Shown here piece by piece: positions 18,240 to 26,632 of a stretch of 36,202 nucleotides of DNA (its first letter is position 1; each line of letters starts with the position of its first letter). This DNA is from Acidobacteria bacterium RIFCSPLOWO2_12_FULL_67_14b (GTDB taxonomy: Bacteria; Acidobacteriota; Vicinamibacteria; Vicinamibacterales; UBA2999): the NCBI GenBank assembly GCA_001768615.1, contig MELE01000118.1:3394-39595 (forward strand). Reading direction: 5' to 3'. A model generated the notes under the pieces. It did no database searches. It saw only the letters and a program-made list of their open reading frames with translations, and was not told the DNA's origin. The translations under genes were made by a program, and so were the position numbers.

Positions 18240-19379
18240 ATGGCGGTTGAGGCAAAACCCAAGGGTGGACTGGAAGACGTCGTCGCGACCTCGTCCCGGA
18301 TCTGTTTTCTCGACGGCGATCGCGGCGTGCTGGCGTATTGCGGGCACGACATTCACGACCTGGCGCGCAATGCGACGTTCGAGGAGACGTGCTACCTGCT
18401 CTGGCACGGACGCCTGCCCAATCGCGCGGAACTAGGCGATCTGCAATCCCAGCTCGCCGCCGCCCGGCCGCTGCCCGAATCGATCATCCGGCTGATGAAG
18501 ATGCTCCCTCCTTCGGACGGCATGGACGCGCTGCGGACCCTCACCTCTGCCCTCGGCCACTACGATCCGGATGCGCACGACAACTCGCCGGCGGCCTCGT
18601 ATCGCAAGGCGGTGCGGCTCACGGCGCAGATCGCGAGCCTCGTGGCCACCTGGGGCCGCATGCAGGCCGGCGGCGGGCCGATCGCGCCGGATCCGGCGAT
18701 GGGGCACGCCGCGAACTTCCTGTACATGCTCTTCGGCGACCGGCCCAACGCCACCTCCATCCGGGCGATGGACATTGCGCTGACGCTGCATGCCGACCAC
18801 GAGCTCAACGCCTCGACGTTCGCCGCCCGCGTCGCCGCCGCCACCCTCACCGACATCCACTCCGCCATTGTCGCCGGCATCGGCACGCTGAAGGGGCCGC
18901 TCCACGGCGGCGCCAACGCCGAGGTGATGAGGATGCTGATCGAGATCGGGCAGGACGCGCCGCCCGATCGCATCGACGCCTACGTCAAGGGCAAGTTCGC
19001 GCGGAAGGAAAAGATCGCCGGCTTCGGTCACCGCGTCTACCACACCGAAGACCCGCGGGCGACGCACCTGCGGAAGATGTCGAAGGAGCTGGGGCAGAAG
19101 GCCGGGAACACGAAGTGGTTCGAGATGAGCGAGCGCATCGAGGCGCTCGTCATGGCTGAGAAGAAGCTCTATCCCAACGTCGACTTCTACTCCGCGTCGA
19201 CGTATTACACGATGGGAATCGCCATCGATCTCTACACGCCGATCTTCGCCGTGAGCCGCATCAGCGGCTGGACGGCGCACGTGCTGGAGCAGCTGGCGAA
19301 CAACCGGCTGATCCGGCCCCGCGCGGATTACACGGGTCCTACCTATCCGCAGACCTGGATTCCGCTGGCACAGCGCTAA
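18240..19379 (+). CDS. gltA: Citrate synthase (or 2-methylcitrate synthase)
   Basis: Condenses acetyl-CoA (or propionyl-CoA) with oxaloacetate at the entry of the citric acid (or methylcitrate) cycle. The 379-residue length fits the short, dimeric form used by Gram-positives and archaea rather than the long NADH-regulated type. Catalytic residues are all visible: H222 (GPLHGGAN), H264 (GFGHRVY) and D315 (VDFYSAS); H187 (LHADHELNAST) is also conserved. Citrate and 2-methylcitrate synthases of this size cannot be told apart by motif; no prpB or prpD is nearby, so citrate synthase is the better guess and the symbol is tentative. The 3' end overlaps the convergent vapC by 41 bp. Confidence 0.9.
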   Translation: MAVEAKPKGGLEDVVATSSRICFLDGDRGVLAYCGHDIHDLARNATFEETCYLLWHGRLPNRAELGDLQSQLAAARPLPESIIRLMKMLPPSDGMDALRTLTSALGHYDPDAHDNSPAASYRKAVRLTAQIASLVATWGRMQAGGGPIAPDPAMGHAANFLYMLFGDRPNATSIRAMDIALTLHADHELNASTFAARVAAATLTDIHSAIVAGIGTLKGPLHGGANAEVMRMLIEIGQDAPPDRIDAYVKGKFARKEKIAGFGHRVYHTEDPRATHLRKMSKELGQKAGNTKWFEMSERIEALVMAEKKLYPNVDFYSASTYYTMGIAIDLYTPIFAVSRISGWTAHVLEQLANNRLIRPRADYTGPTYPQTWIPLAQR

Positions 19380-19812
19380 TCACCTGAAGGTTGGCCTTGG
19401 TCGCGCCCTTGACGGCGCCGATTGAAATGCCGCGGTCAAAGGTCGCGAGTGCGCCCCCTGCGGCCGTGGCGACCCCGAGCAGGTAGATGTCTGTCACCTG
19501 CCTGTGGCCGCCGATCAGGGACGTATTGAAGACACGCTCGTCTGTCAGCGTCACCGACTCGGCCCAGAAGTGGTGTTGACCGCTTCGCCGAAACGCACGC
19601 AGTTTTTCGACGACCTCGGCTGGTCGCCATGCGTCAAGGATGTAGGTGCGGTTCGACAGGATGCGAACGACACCGTTCTCCGTTGTGGGGCTGGTCGCCC
19701 AACCATGCGCCCGTTGCTCGTCGAACCAGTCGTGAGCCACCTCGTGGTGGCTGTGGCCGGTAAAGAAAAGCGCCACCAACACGTTCACATCCAGCAGCGC
19801 GATGCCGTTCAT
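19339..19812 (-). CDS. vapC: VapC-type PIN-domain toxin (module 2)
   Basis: A 157-residue PIN-domain ribonuclease of the subgroup starting IALLDVNVLVALF. Acidic active-site residues: D8, E45 (TTENGVVR), D108 (VTDIYLLG) and D126 (ATFDRG). It is about 25 residues longer than module 1, mostly at the C-terminus. The last 13 codons lie antisense to the end of citrate synthase. The start overlaps the antitoxin stop by 4 bp. Confidence 0.92.
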   Translation of the reverse strand: MNGIALLDVNVLVALFFTGHSHHEVAHDWFDEQRAHGWATSPTTENGVVRILSNRTYILDAWRPAEVVEKLRAFRRSGQHHFWAESVTLTDERVFNTSLIGGHRQVTDIYLLGVATAAGGALATFDRGISIGAVKGATKANLQVISAVPAESRSADR

Positions 19813-20036
19813 TCGTCGTCGCGGAGCCGGTTGACAAGTTCCATGGTGATCAGCCGCTGACCAGGCCGGGCTTGAAGCAGCGGCACGCCGTTTCGGACCT
19901 TCGCCGCCCGCTTGGGCGGTTCCAGCCCTTTTCGGACCAGGTCAGACGCCACTTTTCCAGCGGTTTGGCCTCGCACTGATGCGATTTCCTTGATGGCTTG
20001 CAGCACGTCATCGTCCAGGTCCAAGGTCGTTCTCAT
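19809..20036 (-). CDS. vapB: Ribbon-helix-helix VapB-type antitoxin (module 2)
   Basis: A 75-residue antitoxin starting MRTTLDLDDDVLQAIKEIA, the same ribbon-helix-helix opening as module 1 but otherwise different. Residues 1-45 should form the DNA-binding domain; the C-terminal part binds the toxin. An ATG five codons upstream (20051) is possible, but the chosen ATG lies seven bases after a good -10 box and matches relatives. It overlaps vapC by 4 bp. Confidence 0.87.
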   Translation of the reverse strand: MRTTLDLDDDVLQAIKEIASVRGQTAGKVASDLVRKGLEPPKRAAKVRNGVPLLQARPGQRLITMELVNRLRDDE

Positions 20037-20043
20037 GGCTCGG

Positions 20044-20072
20044 ATCATCACGCATCACGCATCAGATGTCAA
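20044..20072 (-). promoter_or_regulatory. vapBC-2 promoter with tandem operator-like repeats
   Basis: On the minus strand TTGACA (20072-20067), a 17-bp spacer, then GATGAT (20049-20044), which ends seven bases before the ATG. The spacer holds repeated TGATGCG units that continue into the -10 box, a plausible binding site for the ribbon-helix-helix antitoxin. Confidence 0.5.
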
Positions 20073-20116
20073 TGGCTGTCGCTGCCGCGCACGCCCAATC
20101 GCACGCCGTCGGTGAA

Positions 20117-20138
20117 GGCCCTCGCCCGCGCGAGGGCC
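20117..20138. repeat. Short perfect hairpin
   Basis: GGCCCTCG (20117-20124) and CGAGGGCC (20131-20138) with a 6-nt loop, in the 232-bp interval between the antitoxin and the tannase gene. I see no gene in that interval; it contains this hairpin, repeat B and two promoters. Confidence 0.6.
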
Positions 20139-20165
20139 GCCGGCACGACCATGCCCGTAATGCCG

Positions 20166-20189
20166 GAGGCGGGTCTGAAGACCCGCCTC
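20166..20189. repeat. Intergenic palindromic repeat family B
   Basis: GAGGCGGGTCT and AGACCCGCCTC around GA: a perfect 11-bp stem. It is the intergenic counterpart of the copy inside mutS2 (343-366). Confidence 0.9.
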
Positions 20190-20254
20190 TACGCGATCAC
20201 CCCTGCCGCTGGCGCAAGCTTTCGAAGTACGCAAACATCGCGGCCGGCTTGCCC

Positions 20255-20260
20255 TATCAT
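20255..20260 (+). promoter_or_regulatory. -10 box placed for a leaderless tannase-family mRNA
   Basis: TATCAT ends eight bases before the ATG at 20269; no Shine-Dalgarno sequence and no strong -35 are visible. Confidence 0.4.
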
Positions 20261-20268
20261 GGCGCCTC

Positions 20269-21816
20269 ATGAGCACCCGATCCCTCGTCGCCGGCGGCGT
20301 CTTCTTTGTCCTCACGGTCGTGCCCGGGGGGCAGGCGATCGGCACGCGCGCGGTTACGGCGTCCGAACAGAGCGCCTGCGCGCAGTTGATGGCGCTGCAG
20401 CTTCCCGACGTGAAGATCGCCGAGGCGGTCGCCGTTCCGGCGGCCACCGCGGGCGCGATCAGGGCGGCGCACTGCCGCGTCAACGGCGTGGTCGGGCGCG
20501 AGATTCGCTTCTCGCTGCTGCTCCCTGAAACCTGGAACCGCAAGTTCATGATGGGCGGCGGCGGCGGGTTCGTTGGCGGCATCGACAACCAGGCGCGTGG
20601 ATCGGTCAACGCCGGCTACGCAACGGTCGGCACCGACACCGGTCACCAGGGTACCGTCACCACCGCCGGCTGGGCGCTGAACGATCTCGAGCGCCAGCTG
20701 AACTTCGGCCACCTGGCCGTGCACCGCGTGGCGGAAGTGTCGAAGGCGATCCTGCGGGCCCACTACGGATCCACTGAAACGCGCTCCTACTTCAACGGCT
20801 GCTCGAACGGCGGCCGCCAGGCGCTCATGGAAGCTCAGCGCTACCCGGACGACTTCGACGGCCTTGTCGCCGGCGCGCCCGCGAACGACTTCGTCGGCAT
20901 CGGCGCGCAGTTCATCAAGGACATGCAGGCGGCGTTCCCGGATCCGCGCAACGTGTCGACACCGCTCTTCGCCAACGAGACCCTCAAGAGCGTCGAGGCC
21001 CAGATCGTCGACCGGTGCGACGCAATCGACGGCGCCAGGGACGGATTGATGGAGGATCCGCGGCAGTGTCGCGTCGACGTCTCGGCGCTGGCTGGACTGA
21101 CCGACGTGCAGAAGGCGGCGCTGAAGGCGATCTACGGCGAGACCCGGAACCGCGACGGCGTCATCTACCCGGCGCAGCCTTTCGGCGGCGAAGGCGAGAC
21201 TGCGGGCTGGCCGGCATGGATCGTCGGTGTCAACCCGATGATGATCACGGCGCAGCGCGCGCCCAGCGCCCGCTTCGCGTTCGGCACGGAGATGTTCAAG
21301 TACTTCATCTTCGCCAATCCCGAGTGGGATTACAGCCGCTACGACTTCACGACGTTCCGCAAGGACTCGGCGCAGGCGGCCTCGATGCTCAACGCCACCG
21401 ACCCGAATCTGGACGCCTTCAAGGCGAAGGGACGCAAGCTCGTGATCTGGCACGGCTGGTCCGACCCCGCCCTGACCGCGTTCGGCAGTATCAAGTACCA
21501 CGACCAGGTGACGGCGCGCGATCCGATGGCCCGCGACTATCTCCGCATGTTCATGATGCCGGGCGTGCTGCACTGCGCGGGCGGGCCCGGGCCCGACACC
21601 GTCGACTGGGCGTCGGTGATCGACGAGTGGGTGGAGAAGGGCCAGGCGCCGGCGCGTATCGTCGCGCGCAAGCTCGCGGCGGGCGGCGCCGTGACGCGGA
21701 CGCGCCCGCTGTGCGCCTATCCGCAGCGCGCCGTCTACAACGGCACCGGCAGCATCGACGACGAGAAGAGCTTCTCGTGCGCTACTGCGGCCAGCCGCCC
21801 TGCGGCAGCCCCTTGA
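20269..21816 (+). CDS. Secreted tannase / feruloyl esterase family protein
   Basis: A 515-residue alpha/beta hydrolase exported by a signal peptide (about 1-24). It carries the family's CS-D-HC motif: catalytic S179 next to C178 (FNGCSNGGR), D399 (WHGWSDPAL) and H435 next to C436 (PGVLHCAGG); the two cysteines should form the disulfide joining Ser and His. Enzymes of this family cleave galloyl or feruloyl esters in plant polyphenols and hemicellulose. Substrate choice cannot be read from sequence. The region around GGGGGFVGGID forms the usual oxyanion loop. The last 11 codons are antisense to the end of the amidohydrolase gene, giving an atypical Ala/Pro-rich tail. A role in using plant material would suit the aromatic-acid genes downstream. 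Confidence 0.9.
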   Translation: MSTRSLVAGGVFFVLTVVPGGQAIGTRAVTASEQSACAQLMALQLPDVKIAEAVAVPAATAGAIRAAHCRVNGVVGREIRFSLLLPETWNRKFMMGGGGGFVGGIDNQARGSVNAGYATVGTDTGHQGTVTTAGWALNDLERQLNFGHLAVHRVAEVSKAILRAHYGSTETRSYFNGCSNGGRQALMEAQRYPDDFDGLVAGAPANDFVGIGAQFIKDMQAAFPDPRNVSTPLFANETLKSVEAQIVDRCDAIDGARDGLMEDPRQCRVDVSALAGLTDVQKAALKAIYGETRNRDGVIYPAQPFGGEGETAGWPAWIVGVNPMMITAQRAPSARFAFGTEMFKYFIFANPEWDYSRYDFTTFRKDSAQAASMLNATDPNLDAFKAKGRKLVIWHGWSDPALTAFGSIKYHDQVTARDPMARDYLRMFMMPGVLHCAGGPGPDTVDWASVIDEWVEKGQAPARIVARKLAAGGAVTRTRPLCAYPQRAVYNGTGSIDDEKSFSCATAASRPAAAP

Positions 21817-22981
21817 AGACGCGCAGCGCGTTCCGGTAATACACCTTCTTCAGCACATCGTCCGGCAACGCGATGCCGTAGAGCTTCCAGTAGGCGTGGT
21901 AGTCGCGGTAGTAATCGAAATACTCGTCCGCGGTCTCGAAGACGCGCCAGTAGTACGGGTACTCCTCGGGCTGGAACGAATCCTTGCCGAACATGATCCG
22001 ATCCTGGTACTTGATGAAGAACTCGCGCGCGGCGCGCGGCTGCCGTCCCAGGTCGTAGAGGATCGCGCCGGCTTCAATCGTCACGTTCGGAAAATCGTCC
22101 AGCATCTTCGCGGCGCGGGCCAGGTCGTTGGCGTGCCACCCGAAGTGCGCGGCGACGAAGCGGGTCTTCGGATGCTTCCGGAACACATTGTTGCGTTCCG
22201 TCATCAACTGTTCGAACGTCACGTGCCCGGGCTGGTTGTTGCGGCGATCCGCGAACAACGACAGCTCGAGCCAGCGCTCGTTCTTGAGGTCCTGCGGCTG
22301 AAAGAACTCCTGCGGCTCGGCGGTGTGGATGAACGCCGGGACGTCGAGCCGGGCGAACGCCGCCCAGAGCGGATCCAGCTCGGGCTCGTCGACCTTGAGG
22401 CGCGAGCCGTCCGGCTTGGCGATCCGGAGGCCGAACTGCTTGCCGACTTCGCCGACGCCGATCGCGCCGGCCTTGAGATCCGCTTCGAGCTGCTGCGCCG
22501 CGCGCTCGCCCCATCCCGGTCCGACGTTGCGGAAATCGATGCCGGCGAGCACGCGGAAGCGATCCCTGTGCGGCGAGGCGTTCAAGGCGGCCTGCGTGCT
22601 CGTGAGCCGCTGTCCCGACACGTTCTCGGCGACCAGCATCACGCGGATGTTCAGCGAGTCCATGATCCCGACCACGCGGTTGATCGCGTCGGCGGAGGCG
22701 ACGTTGCCGGGATGTCCGTGCACGTCGATCGCCGGGAACTTCGCCTTCGGCACCAGGTGCTCCGCGGTCACCAGCGTCGAACGCGGACGGTAGTCCAGGA
22801 TGCTCGGGGGCGGGTCGCTCGGCGCCTGGCAGCTGCCCGGCCTGACTTCCGTCGTCCCGGGAGGGCACTCCTGCCCGGGCGTGATGCGGGAGCCGCCGCG
22901 TATGCCTTGCGCCGCGAGTCCCGCCGCCAGCGCGGCAGACGACACCAGCACGAGTACGACCGTCGCTTTCGTCATGCCCAA
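21782..22981 (-). CDS. Secreted amidohydrolase (ACMSD-like, amidohydrolase-2 family)
   Basis: A 399-residue TIM-barrel metal-dependent hydrolase or decarboxylase with a signal peptide (about 1-25, ending AAQ). Metal-binding and active-site residues visible: H88 and H90 (DVHGHPG), H219 (FIHTAEP), H279 (AAHFGW) and D334 (GKDSF); E178 (GVGEVGK) is conserved nearby. The family includes 2-amino-3-carboxymuconate semialdehyde decarboxylase and several aromatic decarboxylases. Export is unusual for a decarboxylase of central metabolism and suggests an extracellular hydrolase. A short cysteine pair (CPPG..GSC) near 39-51 may form a disulfide. It faces the tannase gene and overlaps it by 35 bp, so the pair could be functionally linked but is not an operon. 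Confidence 0.85.
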   Translation of the reverse strand: MGMTKATVVLVLVSSAALAAGLAAQGIRGGSRITPGQECPPGTTEVRPGSCQAPSDPPPSILDYRPRSTLVTAEHLVPKAKFPAIDVHGHPGNVASADAINRVVGIMDSLNIRVMLVAENVSGQRLTSTQAALNASPHRDRFRVLAGIDFRNVGPGWGERAAQQLEADLKAGAIGVGEVGKQFGLRIAKPDGSRLKVDEPELDPLWAAFARLDVPAFIHTAEPQEFFQPQDLKNERWLELSLFADRRNNQPGHVTFEQLMTERNNVFRKHPKTRFVAAHFGWHANDLARAAKMLDDFPNVTIEAGAILYDLGRQPRAAREFFIKYQDRIMFGKDSFQPEEYPYYWRVFETADEYFDYYRDYHAYWKLYGIALPDDVLKKVYYRNALRVFKGLPQGGWPQ

Positions 22982-23014
22982 CAGTATTGCCGAAAAGGGC
23001 CCGGGGCATGGGTG

Positions 23015-23053
23015 TTGACCAACTTGACCAACTGCCAGGGACGACGGTATCGT
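23015..23053 (+). promoter_or_regulatory. Promoter of toxin-antitoxin module 3 with tandem TTGACCAAC
   Basis: TTGACCAAC occurs twice in direct repeat (23015-23032). The second TTGACC (23024-23029) is 18 bp from TATCGT (23048-23053), which ends six bases before the ATG at 23060. The direct repeat doubles the -35 box and may also be the operator. Confidence 0.55.
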
Positions 23054-23059
23054 CGTCGT

Positions 23060-23302
23060 ATGTCGAAGCTCCTGAACCTCTACGCGGCCAAGACCGGACT
23101 GTCGGCGCTGGTGGACGAGGCGGCAGCGGGCGCCGAGATCATCATCGCCAAGAACGGGCGGCCGCTGGCGAAGCTCGTCGCCTTCCGGGACGCCGTGCGG
23201 CGCAAGCCCGGCCGGGCGAAAGGGCAGGTCTGGATCAGCGACGATTTCGACGCGCCGCTGCCGGCGGATCTGCAGGCGGCGTTCGACGGGGACTTCGATT
23301 GA
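23060..23302 (+). CDS. Phd/YefM-family antitoxin (module 3)
   Basis: An 80-residue antitoxin: N-terminal Phd fold (NLYAAKTGLSALVDEAAAGAEIIIAKNGRPLAKLV) that binds DNA as a dimer, and a C-terminal toxin-binding tail (ISDDFDAPLPADLQAAFDGD). It is unlike the ribbon-helix-helix antitoxins of modules 1 and 2. The start is fixed by homology and by the promoter six bases upstream. The stop overlaps the toxin start. Confidence 0.9.
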   Translation: MSKLLNLYAAKTGLSALVDEAAAGAEIIIAKNGRPLAKLVAFRDAVRRKPGRAKGQVWISDDFDAPLPADLQAAFDGDFD

Positions 23303-23673
23303 GGCTGCTCCTCGACACGCACGTGCTGCTGTGGTGGCAAACCGACGATCGGCGGCTGGGCCGCGAGGCCCGGCGCGCGATCGCCACCGCGGATCTCGTG
23401 TGGGTCAGCGCCGTGTCGGGGTGGGAGGCGGCCATCAAGGTCTCCCGCGGCCGGCTGCGGCTGGACGAGAAGTTCCGGATCCTCGTGGCGGTCGACGAGT
23501 TCACCGAGCTGCCCGTGTCGCTGGCGCACACCGAGTTGGTGCGGCAGTTGCCGCCGCATCATGCCGACCCGTTCGATCGGCTGCTCGTGGCGCAGGCGAT
23601 CGTCGAGAACGCCACGCTGGTCACGCACGACCGCGCCATCGAGCCGTACGGCACGCCCGTCATCTGGACCTGA
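23299..23673 (+). CDS. vapC: VapC-type PIN-domain toxin (module 3)
   Basis: A 124-residue PIN-domain ribonuclease of the subgroup partnered by Phd antitoxins (RLLLDTHVLLWW). Active-site residues: D6, E43 (SGWEAAIK), D93 (PFDRLLVAQA) and D111 (THDRAI). The start is TTG at 23299, overlapping the antitoxin stop as TTGA; no ATG gives the full conserved N-terminus. The rare start codon would keep toxin translation low and coupled to the antitoxin. Confidence 0.9.
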   Translation: MRLLLDTHVLLWWQTDDRRLGREARRAIATADLVWVSAVSGWEAAIKVSRGRLRLDEKFRILVAVDEFTELPVSLAHTELVRQLPPHHADPFDRLLVAQAIVENATLVTHDRAIEPYGTPVIWT

Positions 23674-23730
23674 GCCGCCGATGCCCACAGTTTCTCGCGC
23701 TGTCGAATCGCGATCACATCGCGTGGGTCG

Positions 23731-25011
23731 CTAATCTGCGGCGGCATTTTGAGGCCACTGATAACCGGCCTCCAATCTGCGGCTGGGAATATGCCGGCTC
23801 ACCAGCACCAGACCGCCATACACGGCTGCCATCGACGCGGCGATCAGCCCGAAGAACGCCGCACTGCCGCCGGCGGCGAGCGCCCACTCTCCCGCGTACG
23901 TGCTGAGCACCCCTCCAGCGCGGCCGGCACCGAGCGCCCAGCCCAGCCCGGTCGCGCGCATGGTGATCGGATACACGTGAACGGCCACCGAGTACATCAT
24001 GATCTGCAGCGTGTTCAGCAGGCAGCCGAGCACGGCGAGCATGCCGATCGCGGCCACGGGAGCGGACGACACGATCGGCATCGCGGCCATCACGAGCGCG
24101 GTCACGACGGCGGCGGCCGCCATGCTCAGCAGCGACAGCCGTGACCCGAACCGCGTCACTACGCCGGCGCCGGCGAATGCGCCGGCGACGCCGCCAAGGT
24201 TGAACGCCAGCAGGCCTCGGCTGGACGAAGCGCCGAAGCCGGCGCCCGCGAGCATGGCCGGCACCCAGTTGAAGCAGCAGTAGACCGCGAGCAGGTTCGC
24301 GAAGAACGCGATCCACAATCCGGCGGTGTCGCGGCGAAGCTCGGGCGCAAACAACCCGCGGATCGAGGCGCGTTCAACGCGGCGCTCCTGCGCATCGACG
24401 AAGACCGGCGATTCCGGCAGCCCGACGATCAAAACGGCCGCCAGGATCAGGGGCACGACGCCCCCGATCGCGAACAGCGCCCGCCATCCGAGGACCGGCA
24501 GCACCGGCTCCGCCACGGCCGCGGCCAGCATGCCGCCCACCGGCACGCACACGATCGTGAGCGTCACGGCAAACGCGCGCCGATTCGCGGGCACGAACTC
24601 CGCCGCGAGCGCCGCCGCGTTGGGCATGGCGCCGCCAAGCCCGAGGCCCGCGAGGAACCGCAACACGGCGAGGGTGAACGGACCGTCGGCCGCCGCGGCC
24701 GCGAGCGTGAGCACGCCGAACACGGTGACGCTGCCGAGCAGGGCGCGCTTGCGCCCGAGGCGGTCGCCGATCAGCCCGGCCACCGCGCCGCCGACCATCA
24801 TGCCGATCATCCCGCTCGCCAGCACCGGCGCGAACGCCGCGCGCGAGACCGGCCAGTCGCGCATCAGCGCCGGGATCGCGATCCCGAGCAGCTGGTTGTC
24901 GGCGCCGTCGAGCACGACGGCGGACGCGACCAGGCCGACGAGCAGTTTCTGGTAACCGGTCCAGGATTGCGAGCCGGGCAGCGTGCCGGCGTCGATCGGT
25001 TCGCTAGCCAC
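23731..25011 (-). CDS. MFS permease, aromatic acid:H+ symporter type
   Basis: A 426-residue major facilitator with 12 predicted helices. Family marks: LDGADNQLLG in the first helix (the charged Asp motif of the aromatic acid/H+ symporter group, as in PcaK and BenK), GDRLGRKRAL in loop 2-3 and RFLAGLGLGGAMPNAAAL in helix 4-5. It probably imports a benzoate- or hydroxybenzoate-like acid, or another organic acid. It is the last gene of a three-gene minus-strand operon: its start overlaps the end of the CoA ligase gene by 8 bp. That context (ligase, CoA-transferase) supports uptake of the acid that the ligase activates. Confidence 0.85.
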   Translation of the reverse strand: MASEPIDAGTLPGSQSWTGYQKLLVGLVASAVVLDGADNQLLGIAIPALMRDWPVSRAAFAPVLASGMIGMMVGGAVAGLIGDRLGRKRALLGSVTVFGVLTLAAAAADGPFTLAVLRFLAGLGLGGAMPNAAALAAEFVPANRRAFAVTLTIVCVPVGGMLAAAVAEPVLPVLGWRALFAIGGVVPLILAAVLIVGLPESPVFVDAQERRVERASIRGLFAPELRRDTAGLWIAFFANLLAVYCCFNWVPAMLAGAGFGASSSRGLLAFNLGGVAGAFAGAGVVTRFGSRLSLLSMAAAAVVTALVMAAMPIVSSAPVAAIGMLAVLGCLLNTLQIMMYSVAVHVYPITMRATGLGWALGAGRAGGVLSTYAGEWALAAGGSAAFFGLIAASMAAVYGGLVLVSRHIPSRRLEAGYQWPQNAAAD

Positions 25012-26632
25012 GCGCCGACAGCCGATCGCGCAGTTGATACCGCTGGATCTTGCCCGTGGCCGTTTTCGGCAGCTCGCTCACGAACTCGACCCAGCGCGGC
25101 CGCTTGTATTCGGCGAGCCGCTCGCGGACGAACGCCTGCAGTTCAGCGCCGAGGGCTTCGGTCGCCGCGACGCCCGCGCGCACGACAACGCAGGCGTGAG
25201 GTTTGACGAGACCGTCCTTGTCTTCGCAGGCCACGACCGCGCATTCCTGCACGGCGGCGTGTTGCACCAGCACGTGCTCGACTTCCGTCGGGCTGACCCA
25301 GAGCCCGCCGACCTTCAGCATGTCGTCGGAGCGCCCGGCGTGCCAGAAGCAGCCGTCTTCGTCCTGGAAGTAGGTGTCGCCGGTGCGAATCCAGTGGCCG
25401 CTGATGGTCTCCTTCGTCTTCTCGTGCTGGTTCCAGTAGCCGGCGCAAATCGAGTCGCCCTTGATGTAGAGGTGGCCGACCTCACCGCGCTTCACCGGCT
25501 GTCCGCCATCGTCCAGGATGCGGGCCTCGTAGCCGGGCACCTCGACGCCGCTCGATCCCGGCTTGATCGCTCCGGGCCGGTTCGAGATGAACATGTGCAG
25601 GGTCTCGGTGGATCCAATCCCGTCGATGATCTCGATGCCGAATCGTTCCCTGAAGCGCGTGAACAGCGCCGAGGGGAGCGCTTCGCCGGCCGAGACGGCC
25701 AGGCGGACGGTCGACAAGTCGAAGTCCGGGCCGGCCTCACGGCGGTGCGACAGGAGCATCGCGTAGCTGGTCGGCACCGAGAAGAGCAGCGTCGGCCGGT
25801 GCGCCTCGATCACCGCGTAGGCGTTGCCCGGCGTGGGCGCGCCGGGGAACAGGATCGACGTCGCGCCCACGGCCAGCGGCATGTACATGGCGTTACCGAG
25901 CCCGTAGGCGAAGAACAGCTTGGGCACGCTGTAGCAGCGATCGTGTTCGGTGAGGCCGAGCACGCCCTTGGCGAACGACTCGGCGCAGACCACCATGTCG
26001 TGGTGCAGGTGGACGCAACCTTTGGGCGCGCCCGTGCTGCCCGATGAGTAGAGCCAGAACGCGGGCTCATCCTTGTTCGTGGGTGCGGCCTCGAGCTCGG
26101 GCGATCCCGCCGCGATCAAATCAGACAGGTAGAGCGGATCTTCAGATCCGCTATGGACCCCAGATCCACTATGGACACGCGATCCGCCATGGACGCCTGC
26201 ACGTCCGGAAATGATCACGTGTTCGAGGTACGGCAGCTCCGCGCGCGGGATCTTCTCGAATTCCGGCAGCAGGGCTTTGCTGATGATCAACACGCGCGAG
26301 CGCGAGTCGTTGAACACGTACTGGTAGTCGGCGGCTTTCCAGAGGGTGTTGACCGGGACGGGCACTGCGCCGATCTTGATGGCGCCGAAGAAACTCGTCG
26401 TGAAGTCCGGCGTGTCCAGCAGCAACAGCGTGACCCGTTCTTCGCGCCGCACGCCGTGGCGGTCGCGAAGCGCGCTGCCGGCGCGGTTCACGCGCTCGTA
26501 GAGATCCTGGAACGTGACACGCTCGTCGCCGCACTCGATGGCGACGCTGGCGCCGCGTCCTTCCGCGAGGTGGCGGTCGATGAAGTGCGTGGCCGCGTTG
26601 AACGTGTGCGGCAGCGACAGGTGGGCGCTCAC
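25004..26632 (-). CDS. Benzoate-CoA ligase family protein
   Basis: An acyl/aryl-CoA synthetase of 542 residues (ANL superfamily) that joins an acid to CoA with ATP through an acyl-adenylate. N-terminal FNAATHFIDRHLAEGRG and overall layout match benzoate and hydroxybenzoate-CoA ligases. Seen: P-loop YSSGSTGAPKG (195-205), GSTETLHMF, the hinge with YIKGDSICAGY and the C-terminal catalytic K528 (ATGKIQR). Residues about 147-166 are a repeat-derived insert: three 6-residue units VHGGSR, VHSGSG, VHSGSE, then DPLY, in the loop before the P-loop. The gene starts within the stop of the CoA-transferase gene (4-bp overlap) and runs into the permease gene. The substrate is inferred, not proven. Confidence 0.87.
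   Translation of the reverse strand: MSAHLSLPHTFNAATHFIDRHLAEGRGASVAIECGDERVTFQDLYERVNRAGSALRDRHGVRREERVTLLLLDTPDFTTSFFGAIKIGAVPVPVNTLWKAADYQYVFNDSRSRVLIISKALLPEFEKIPRAELPYLEHVIISGRAGVHGGSRVHSGSGVHSGSEDPLYLSDLIAAGSPELEAAPTNKDEPAFWLYSSGSTGAPKGCVHLHHDMVVCAESFAKGVLGLTEHDRCYSVPKLFFAYGLGNAMYMPLAVGATSILFPGAPTPGNAYAVIEAHRPTLLFSVPTSYAMLLSHRREAGPDFDLSTVRLAVSAGEALPSALFTRFRERFGIEIIDGIGSTETLHMFISNRPGAIKPGSSGVEVPGYEARILDDGGQPVKRGEVGHLYIKGDSICAGYWNQHEKTKETISGHWIRTGDTYFQDEDGCFWHAGRSDDMLKVGGLWVSPTEVEHVLVQHAAVQECAVVACEDKDGLVKPHACVVVRAGVAATEALGAELQAFVRERLAEYKRPRWVEFVSELPKTATGKIQRYQLRDRLSARG
26133..26197. repeat. Palindrome plus three 18-bp tandem units inside the CoA ligase gene
   Basis: A perfect palindrome AGCGGATCT-TC-AGATCCGCT (26133-26152) overlaps the first of three 18-bp units (26144-26161, 26162-26179, 26180-26197) of the pattern GATCCnCnATGGAC. 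Unit length is a multiple of three, so the ligase frame is kept and reads as VHxGSx repeats. The palindrome core resembles family B (GGGTCT/AGACCC becomes GGATCT/AGATCC). Confidence 0.9.

Noticed and set aside
20040-20268. Possible remnant gene in the interval before the tannase gene
   Set aside because: A minus-strand reading ends AFTDGVRLGVRGSDSH, but it is only about 27 codons after a stop and has no start context or homology I can name.
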